Positions 56,936 through 64,000 of a stretch of 64,000 nucleotides of DNA are shown piece by piece. Below the pieces are notes generated by a model. It saw only the letters and a program-made list of their open reading frames with translations, did not search any database and had not been told where the DNA came from. Source of the stretch: Erigeron canadensis (Eukaryota; Streptophyta; Magnoliopsida; Asterales; Asteraceae). The number at the start of each line of letters is the position of its first letter. Within the stretch, counting starts at the first letter, position 1. The stretch covers positions 29,202,735 to 29,266,734 of the forward strand of contig NC_057769.1 of assembly GCF_010389155.1 (NCBI RefSeq). The letters run 5' to 3'. A program made the translations under genes and the position numbers.

Positions 56936-58358
56936 GGCCACTCCTTATACATACCACTTCTTCCCAACTTCTTCCACTATTCATCAGCTTTATCTCTTCT
57001 AGAACACCCCTCTCCTTATACTACCCACTTCTTCCCCACTTCTTTCACTATTCATCTAATATTTTATTATTTCATTTTTCTTTTTTCATATAATTAAACT
57101 AAATTTTAAACAAGTTAAATTAAACTTTTATTAACAATAATAAATATTTTACAATTTTCAAAAAATCTATATAGAAATTTAGGATTTAAAAAGTAAAAGT
57201 TAAAAAGTATATTGTTTTGTAAATAACCTAAACTCCAGGGACCAAAATTTAAATAAATATTAAATTACATTTTTTTTTTGTCCTATACTCACCCTATTCT
57301 GTTTAAGGCTGATAGGGACAAGAAGGGGTCGGTCTATGACAAGTTCGACCCGGATACTAAAAGATTTAAGGGTGTTGTTGGCGGGTCGTTGTTCAGCTCC
57401 ACTGTTTTAGACTCGGAAAGTGGGATTACGGATGTGAGACAACTTATGGATGGGGATTGTTATCGAGTAGGAGGGATAGCTAGGAATGGATCGGTGGTGA
57501 GCAGAGAACTTTCTGTGTTAAAGGTGTGAAAGAGTTCCTCCATAGCAATGAGGATTATAGTTCCAGATTCAAGTTCCAGTGGTCGAAATGGGCTCCAAAG
57601 AAGATTAACATCTTCATGTGGAAAGTGAGCTTGGATCGTATTCCGACTTTGATGGCATTGAGGCAACGTAATTGCTCCTTTGGTAATAACCTGTGCAGTT
57701 TGAGTAATAAGGAAGAAGAAAGCACTGAACATCTCTTCTGCTCTTGCGATATTTCATTGGCAATTTGGCAGAAGATTGGCAGTTGGTGTAACGTCCCACC
57801 TATTTTTCTCTTTTCTGTCCTCGACCTATTCAGCATACACAAGTACCAGGGACTAGGGACTTGGGACCAAGGCTACTGAGGCTCTCCAAGGCATTGTGTT
57901 TGTCTCGTGTTGGTGTATTTGGAAAGCCCGGAACGAGAAGATGTTTGAGAACGTTAAAGTTTGTGTCAATAGGATTTTTGAGGAAATTAAAGTCCATGGT
58001 TTTTGTGGGTATAGAAGTAGAAACAATAAGAATTCAATAACTTGGGAAAAGTAGTGTAATTTCACCATGATGTAAGGTTTTGGTTGTATATATTGCCACA
58101 CCACTATTTGGTGGTGGATGGCCGTTGTGAATAATAGTTAAATTTCAAAAAAAAAAAAGATATCTCACACACACACAAAAACAAATTACAGTTTTTTTTT
58201 TTTAATCTAGCAACAAATCGAGCCCCACTTTTCTTTCCTTTGCCTCGTCTACACTTGGAAGAAACCACTTGGACGCAGACGAAGACGTGCTGGTGCTAAC
58301 GGCGTCTGGGATTGGATCGGCGTCAGAAGCGGGCTAGACGCCCTTATAAGGAGCGGCC
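56936..58358. mobile_element. Harbinger-type non-autonomous element, 1423 bp, with TTA target duplication
   Basis: Ends GGCCACTCCTTATAC and TTATAAGGAGCGGCC are inverted and flanked by TTA (56933-56935, 58359-58361). It encloses a LINE fragment (57290-58158). No transposase is encoded. Confidence 0.75.
57290..58158 (+). mobile_element. 5'-truncated LINE fragment with poly(A) tail
   Basis: The plus frame at 57526-57840 includes KWAPKKINIFMWKVSLDRIP and a zf-RVT-like CSLSNKEEESTEHLFCSC, as in LINE C-termini. The preceding part (57290-57530) is in another frame. AATTTCAAAAAAAAAAAA at 58143-58158 marks the 3' end. It is related in type to the LINE at 35828-38560. Confidence 0.75.
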
Positions 58359-58859
58359 TTATAGATTGGGGAATACATGTCAATGACTACAAAACAAGGT
58401 GATCTTCTTAGCAAAATCAATGCAGTACCACCAGGCAAAGTTGGGAAATTTTGCTAAACATGGACTTTTACTATGGCACTGGTAGAGTAATGGCCCAGGA
58501 CACATTATGTTGAGGTGGCAAAAAAGATGGCATGTTGGGTAACATTCAACACAGACGAGTTTTGGGTGAGGGCCAAAACTGTTCAGGTTGACCCAAAGCA
58601 CATTTGGTCCAAAAGTGCTAAAACTTCCAGATATATGATTATAGATATATACTATTATTTCAATATTGATAATTTGATGTAGCTTTACAAGTAAAGTGAT
58701 TTAAGAAAAGTTAAGTTATGCATCAAAAGTACACTTTTGACATGTTACGATAACCAGTAAAACATAGCTACGGTCATCATATTCATAAGCAAAATCAACA
58801 CAACTGAAGTGGAAAGCTAATGTCTTCTCATCATGGTTGCTAAAAAGAGAAAAACATAC

Positions 58860-59743
58860 CTCAAATCGTGACATGTAGTTTCCTTGAGGGGGAGGGGGAA
58901 TCCCAAGCCGTTTCAAATAACCCAATGGTATTGGACACCTTTATCAAGTAAAAAAAAAAAGACAAGTTAGTTTCATCTCTGCATGTAAAATTATTTAGCA
59001 GTTGTTAAGAATTCGTACAATGGGGCACGAAAAGGTCTTTCACGTCCTCCAAAACGAAGCTGGCCAGATTCTCTTTTACCTCCAAGACCACCTCCTGAAA
59101 AATTAACATAACCTCACTAACTATCGTCGTGTACACCAAAAAGAGTATTCAACGAGCAAAAATCCTACTGACCTAATCGTCTTGAAATCCACCCTGGCAT
59201 TAGTTGTTGGCGCTTGTAATCAATTATAATTTCAGAATCATCGATATATGAATGGTGCGCTTTCTGCACACAAAAAAGAAAAAGACAAGTTTTAAGCATC
59301 AGCGTGTGTACTCAAAGTCAAAAGCAGAAAAAAGAACAATGTTATCATTTCATCATACATTCATACCTCATATGCCCGTTGCATCTCTCTCTCACTTTCA
59401 TACTCCACAAAAGCATAACCTTGAGAAGCACCACTGAAAAACAGCCCACTCATTATTATCAAGAAGATACAACTTTAGTTTAACTGTTTAAGGCTACAAA
59501 TCCTATTAATATAATAAGGCTACAGCTTTTAATAAACTTTTAAAAAAATGGCATACACCGAGGATCAGAGCATACTAATTTTGCAATTATGAAAGTTTAA
59601 AAAAATCTAATTTAGTCAATAAAGTCAATAAAACGATCTAACAATGAACATCTAGGTTTGGATTGTCAAAACACTGTAGCAATATGCATTACCCATATGC
59701 CGGACCAATCGCAAGTTCTTCACTGTCCATATTTGCTCATAGC
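58860..59743 (-). pseudogene. U11/U12 snRNP 35-kDa protein, internal exons only
   Basis: Five exons on the minus strand are recognisable: 59743-59693, 59433-59367, 59263-59173, 59094-59019 and 58938-58860. They read AMSKYG then VKNLRLVRHM (RRM, with a one-base shift between the two parts), [58 protein letters not shown] and CPIPLGYLKRLGIPPPPQG. This is the end of the RRM and the conserved tail of the minor-spliceosome protein U11/U12-35K. The first RRM exons and the RS-rich last exon are absent. The intron next to 58860 matches 63850-64000, so this is a broken duplicate. Confidence 0.82.
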
Positions 59744-60172
59744 CTATAAAACAATTCAAGAAACAGCAGATATTCAATGCCTTGAAGATGTGGTATAGAT
59801 ACCTTCAAGTTTATGTATCAAGTATACTTAGTGTGGGTAAACAACAAACATAAATACATTAGTGAATATTATACCTTATGTTTCAAATAAATATAATTAG
59901 CTTATTAACCCGCATAATATGCGGATAATACATATCTAAATGGGCATATCTAACTATGCATTTGTTCCTTGTATTTCCCCTGCTATTTAATGGAAATGGA
60001 GATGATAAGTAAAATTGCAGTCTGCAGAGTGCAGTGAACCAGCCATGCATAAAATTAATTATTATCGCAACACCAATATACATACATATTGTACAACGAG
60101 TGTACATTCTACACTCAAGCAGTATAATTAGTAATTACAATGTTCTTAAAATGTTAATACCTCATCTGAATA

Positions 60173-62281
60173 TTATGCAACTTCCACAGTTATTGGTACT
60201 TCAAGTTCTTTACAAGTGTTAATATCTGAACTTTCTTCTTCATCTTCTTCCAAATCATGAGCATTAGGAACATACCCGAACAGCTTCATTACACTACTAA
60301 GAGTTCTCAACATGTTATAAATTTCTTTCTTTCTAGCTTGTCGTTTATCTTTTACCAAAAACACATGAACTTTACCCTGAACTTCAATCCAACTACAACC
60401 CGGTTGTTTAACCACATCTCGGTGCTTCATAAGCTTTCTAATTCGTTTAACGTCTCCCCAATTTCCAATTTCAGCATACATGTTTGAAAGCAAAACGTAT
60501 GGACCGGATTTATTACCATCAATTTCTATCAGCTTTTCCGCCACATACTCCCCTAGCTCAATGTTACCGTGAAGTTTACAACCACCAAGCAACGACGCCC
60601 ATACAACAGCATCGGGTTGCATCGGCATTGTGTCGATTAAATCCTTGGCTTCATCAAGACAGCCAGCTCGACCAAGTATATCCACAATACAGGCGTAATG
60701 ATCAGGCGTTGGTTGTATTCCATAATCTTTACTCATTGAGTAGAAATAATGACGGCCCTCATCAACTAAACCGGCATGGCTACAAGCAGAAAGCAGTCCA
60801 ATCATTGTAATATGATCTGGTTTTTCACCAGCTGCCACCATTTCCTTAAACAATTCAAGAGTTTCGGCCCCATAACCATTTTGAGCAAAACCCACTATGA
60901 TTGCATTCCATGATACCTGATCTCTATGAACCATATGTCTAAACACTTGTTTTCCATCTTCAACGGATCCACATTTGACATACATATCTATAAGAGAGTT
61001 TCCAACAAAAACATCACTTTCGGGTCCAGTTTCAAATCTAAATCCATGTTTTAAGACATGGGTGTGAGCCTGCTGTCCTAATCTCAAATCAGCAAGGTTT
61101 GCACATGCACTAAGAAGATTCCCAAAAGTGTAATGTGTTGGAAAGACATTGTCTTGTTTTAGTTTCCGAAATAGTCCTAAAGCAGTTTCATTATCTCCAT
61201 TTTGTGTGTAGCCGGCTATCAACGCATTCCATGATACTATATTCCTATCTGGCATATTAACAAATATTGAACATGCGGTGTCAACATTATCAGACTTTGC
61301 ATAACCACTAATGATTGAAGTTTCCGTTATGATATTCCTAACTGGCATCGCATCAAAAATCCGTCTTGCTTCAATTATTCTACCACATTTTGCATACATA
61401 TCAACCAACGTGTTGCATATGACCATATCATTCCTCAGTTTATTAAACTTGATAACTCTGTTATGAATTTCCCGTCCCAAATTCAACTTACACAAGCTAG
61501 CACAAGCACTTGCTACGCTAGCTAGAGTGACCTCATCCGGTTCAATCCCAAACTCCATCATCTTTTTAAAAACATCAAGAGCCTCATCAGCCGGACCATT
61601 TTGTTCATAACACGTAATCAAACTATTCCAAGAAACCACATTACGCCAACCCATCCCATCAAAAACCTTTTGAGCACAATCCACATTTCCACATTTCGAA
61701 TACATATCTATAAGTGCACTACCCATATAAACATCTCCTTCATACGGAGACTTGACAACCGAACCATGAATCTGAACACCCATCTTCATATCCCTCAAAC
61801 CCGCACAAGAATTAAGCGCGCTCCCGTACGTATAAGTATTAAGCACAAAATCTTCCTTATGCATAGATACAAAATACTCAATCGCCTCATCAAACCGATC
61901 ACATTGAGCAAAACCCGACACCATAGAGTTCCACGAACACTGATCAGTATCAGGCATGGACAGAAACACCGATTTTGCTTCATCTAAAAGACCTGCATTT
62001 GTTAACATAGACAAAACAGCATTCCAAGAAAATATATTTCTCTCAGGCATTTCATCGAACACCTTGTATGCATTTTCGAAAAAACCAGATTTTCCATAGA
62101 CATCAATGAGCCTGTTTAGTATGAAAGTTTCGGACCAAAATGGAGACTTGATGATGTGGGCATGTACGGATGGTGTTTGTTTTGATAATGTTTTTGACTT
62201 CAGACATTGTTGTAATAAGCTTGCTAATGGGGATGAGTCAATAAGTTGGAAATTATTGTTGTTGAATAAATATTTTGCCAT
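60173..62281 (-). CDS. SLO2: E+ class pentatricopeptide repeat protein, SLO2 orthologue
   Basis: Single exon, 702 residues from the Met at 62281; an in-frame upstream ATG at 62395 would give 740. The inner start is preferred because the protein then aligns with Arabidopsis At2g13600 (697 aa) from the N-terminus (MAKYLFNNNNF). PLS repeats run through most of the protein (NVVSWNSLITCYEQNGPADEA, ALIDMYSKCGNVDCAQKVFD), followed by E (GPYVLLSNMYAEIGNWGDVK, PGCSWIEVQGKVHVF) and E+ motifs; there is no DYW. In Arabidopsis SLO2 is a mitochondrial C-to-U RNA-editing factor acting on several complex I and mttB sites, and needs a DYW partner in trans. The acidic tail EEDEEESS is unusual. The ORF is intact. 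Confidence 0.93.
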   Translation of the reverse strand: MAKYLFNNNNFQLIDSSPLASLLQQCLKSKTLSKQTPSVHAHIIKSPFWSETFILNRLIDVYGKSGFFENAYKVFDEMPERNIFSWNAVLSMLTNAGLLDEAKSVFLSMPDTDQCSWNSMVSGFAQCDRFDEAIEYFVSMHKEDFVLNTYTYGSALNSCAGLRDMKMGVQIHGSVVKSPYEGDVYMGSALIDMYSKCGNVDCAQKVFDGMGWRNVVSWNSLITCYEQNGPADEALDVFKKMMEFGIEPDEVTLASVASACASLCKLNLGREIHNRVIKFNKLRNDMVICNTLVDMYAKCGRIIEARRIFDAMPVRNIITETSIISGYAKSDNVDTACSIFVNMPDRNIVSWNALIAGYTQNGDNETALGLFRKLKQDNVFPTHYTFGNLLSACANLADLRLGQQAHTHVLKHGFRFETGPESDVFVGNSLIDMYVKCGSVEDGKQVFRHMVHRDQVSWNAIIVGFAQNGYGAETLELFKEMVAAGEKPDHITMIGLLSACSHAGLVDEGRHYFYSMSKDYGIQPTPDHYACIVDILGRAGCLDEAKDLIDTMPMQPDAVVWASLLGGCKLHGNIELGEYVAEKLIEIDGNKSGPYVLLSNMYAEIGNWGDVKRIRKLMKHRDVVKQPGCSWIEVQGKVHVFLVKDKRQARKKEIYNMLRTLSSVMKLFGYVPNAHDLEEDEEESSDINTCKELEVPITVEVA

Positions 62282-62395
62282 GTATTTTTTAGTAACGGGT
62301 ATATAGGGATTTTTAAAATTTAAGTCACCAGTAAGCACCCGTTTTGAAGAGTTTTTTAGTTCCAATATTTTGACATTGTGCGATGTCCATAACAA

Positions 62396-62969
62396 TGTAG
62401 AAAAGCTGATTTAGCTACAAGACATTCATATATTCTCAATCCTCATAAATGTAATTGTTCAATTATGATTTTTTTTTTCTTTGAATAAAGTCCAACTACT
62501 TGAGTAACCCCACGGCGAAATGTGACCCTATACTTTCACGAATGTAGACAACGCTAGATAGTTCAACCCCACCATAAGTTTTATTACAAGAACTTAAACT
62601 GTTGAGCTCATGAATAAATTAGCCATTTGTAATCTACTTAACGTAAAGGTTTGATTTACATAGTGACCTATAGCCATTTGTAATCTACTTAGTCGAAAGG
62701 TTTGATTGGAATTACTCGATCGGTAGGTGATTGGCCAATAATAACTTAGACGCATAAAAACCAAACTGGAAAATGATTATATAGCAAGCTATTAACTTAG
62801 ACATAGTCAAATACTATAAAACAATATTAGACTAGCTTATTTGGTTTGATTGTAAGCTCGTCATGCACTACAATCATGTATTTACAAAGTGTGGAGTCCT
62901 AATTATCAATGATTTTCTTTATAGTGGTTTTGCTAATCATTAGCATAAGGACTAATGGGAGTTTTCATT
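62396..62969. other. Upstream region of the PPR gene, nothing recognised
   Basis: No ORF or repeat end. GCCATTTGTAATCTACTTA is repeated at about 62611 and 62671. Confidence 0.5.
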
Positions 62970-63305
62970 AACACATTTGAAATTATCGGGTTGAGATGAT
63001 GGCATCAAATTAATGGATTATCAAAGTGATTAAACTTGGTCTCGTGAAGGAGTTTTGATGAATTTGTTCTCGAGGGGTTGTAAATTTTTGTAATCAAGAC
63101 TCTGGAAGTAAATGGATGATGTATATGATTCTCTCTTGTACATTTAAAATAAGTATAAAATTGCATTTCGTAATTGTTACATACATGGTTAGGTTGTATC
63201 CTATTGACCTCGTCAACTACTTAACTTGTTTGGGCCGAATGCTGGAACACGTTGCGATTAAATTTTTTTCAAAACGATTTAACAGCAACACATTGGCATC
63301 CTATG
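62970..63305 (+). repeat. Duplicate of the DUF1685 3' UTR and flank
   Basis: Matches 53200-53560 in order, with scattered substitutions and indels. The DUF1685 coding exons are not present here, so only the tail was carried in the duplication. Confidence 0.85.
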
Positions 63306-63369
63306 CTCAACCATGTTTTACTAAGATGAGTCGATATACATATATCCGTACTTTCATCTTGGATACAAC

Positions 63370-63744
63370 TTACTCATATCTGTGGCGTTTGTGAGACCGT
63401 TCCCTGTCACTGGATCGTCTTGCTTCAGATCGTTGTTCCCTGTCACTAGATCGTCTTGCATCAGATCGGTGATCACGACTCCTAGATGTTCTCTTATGTC
63501 TATGAGAATCTCTACTCTTTTTGGAGTTGTCTTCCCTCTCATCATATTGATGGTCATGGCTGTAGGACCTTTCGCGTTCATCATGATAATTTCTACTGTG
63601 CTTGTGGCTCTTCCTGGATCCATCTTTGGTATCCACGGACTCCCTTTCCCCATGTAGTCGGTCCCTGCTGCTTGATCTTCTCCCATGTCGGGGGCTTCTA
63701 TCCTCCCTGTCTGTGTGTTTTTTCCTTTGGGGCGGCGATGGAAT
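63370..63744 (-). CDS. SNRNP35: U11/U12 snRNP 35-kDa protein, last exon (RS domain), continues off the window
   Basis: On the minus strand a TGTAG acceptor at 63745 is followed by IPSPPQRKKHTDREDRSPRH and then a 90-residue arginine/serine/aspartate/histidine-rich domain (SHKHSRNYHDERERSYS, ARRSSDREQRSEARRSSDRE) ending HKRHRYE and TAA at 63370. IPSPP directly follows the MSR(F/T) exon in plant U11/U12-35K, the exon seen in the duplicate at 58860-58938. The protein binds the U11/U12 di-snRNP and helps recognise the 5' splice site of U12-type introns in the nucleus. RS repeats mediate protein contacts. Other exons lie right of the window. Confidence 0.82.
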   Translation of the reverse strand: MPSPPQRKKHTDREDRSPRHGRRSSSRDRLHGERESVDTKDGSRKSHKHSRNYHDERERSYSHDHQYDEREDNSKKSRDSHRHKRTSRSRDHRSDARRSSDREQRSEARRSSDRERSHKRHRYE

Positions 63745-64000
63745 CTACACCAATTATAGGAAGTAATGTTGACAGTATACACAATACTGCTTTAACAAAA
63801 ATAATAAGTGCTGATTAAGAAAAACCTTTCGTTAATGGGTCCTCAGTTAAAAATTACAGAATACTACATGTCAATGACTACAAAATCAATGCAGTGCCAC
63901 TAGGCAAAGTTGGGAAATTTTGCAACACATGGACTTCTACTATTGCACTGGTAGAGTAATGACCCAGGACACATTATGTTGAGGTGGCAAAAAAGATGGC
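63745..64000 (-). other. Intron of the second U11/U12-35K copy
   Basis: 63870-64000 closely matches 58377-58535 (shared CAGGACACATTATGTTGAGG and GGCAAAAAAGATGGC), which is intron sequence of the broken copy. No exon is seen here. Confidence 0.75.

Overview
This window is nuclear DNA from a flowering plant, very probably a eudicot of the daisy family (Asteraceae). Host genes have GT-AG introns and clear Arabidopsis relatives, the rest is AT-rich, and most of the length is transposon. The family assignment is an inference from the retroelement style and the acyltransferase type, not from a database match.

Layout. 1-5353 is the 5' part of a minus-strand Ty3/gypsy element with decayed gag-pol and one LTR. 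5680-6938 is a three-exon TauD/clavaminate-synthase-like dioxygenase (+). 7527-11006 is a seven-exon G-type lectin receptor kinase (-) with a 5-bp frameshift in the kinase. 20541-22010 is a single-exon BAHD malonyl/acyltransferase (+). 52198-53156 is a two-exon DUF1685 gene (+). 58860-59743 holds internal exons of a broken U11/U12-35K gene (-). 60173-62281 is an intronless E+ class PPR protein, the apparent SLO2 orthologue (-). 63370-63744 is the last, RS-rich exon of a second U11/U12-35K copy (-) that runs off the right edge.

Between the genes lie nested mobile elements with definable ends: two solo LTRs with perfect 5-bp target duplications (39611-41252, 53753-55932); a complete PIF/Harbinger element (44601-47839) with a full-length transposase and two small divergent paralogous ORFs; MITEs of the same or related types; five end-defined Helitrons plus further Helitron termini; two LINE fragments; a hAT-type element inside one LINE; tRNA-type SINEs; and several fold-back MITE families.

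Two duplications shaped the host sequence. The flank of the receptor kinase was duplicated: copy 1 is split into 12795-14790 and 26030-30880 by an 11-kb segment carrying the BAHD gene, and copy 2 is 31317-33260, where the kinase is reduced to a remnant. On the right, the DUF1685 3' end and the neighbouring U11/U12-35K gene were duplicated, and one U11/U12-35K copy has lost both ends.

The most unusual pattern is a palindromic motif (core CACTGCGCCGCAGTG or CCCACTGCGACTCAGTGGG) in three different LTRs, always with alternating spacing of about 30 and about 46 bp. In one LTR the spacers are unrelated, yet motif and phasing persist 50 bp upstream of a TATA box. All positions were read by eye; no search or folding program was run.
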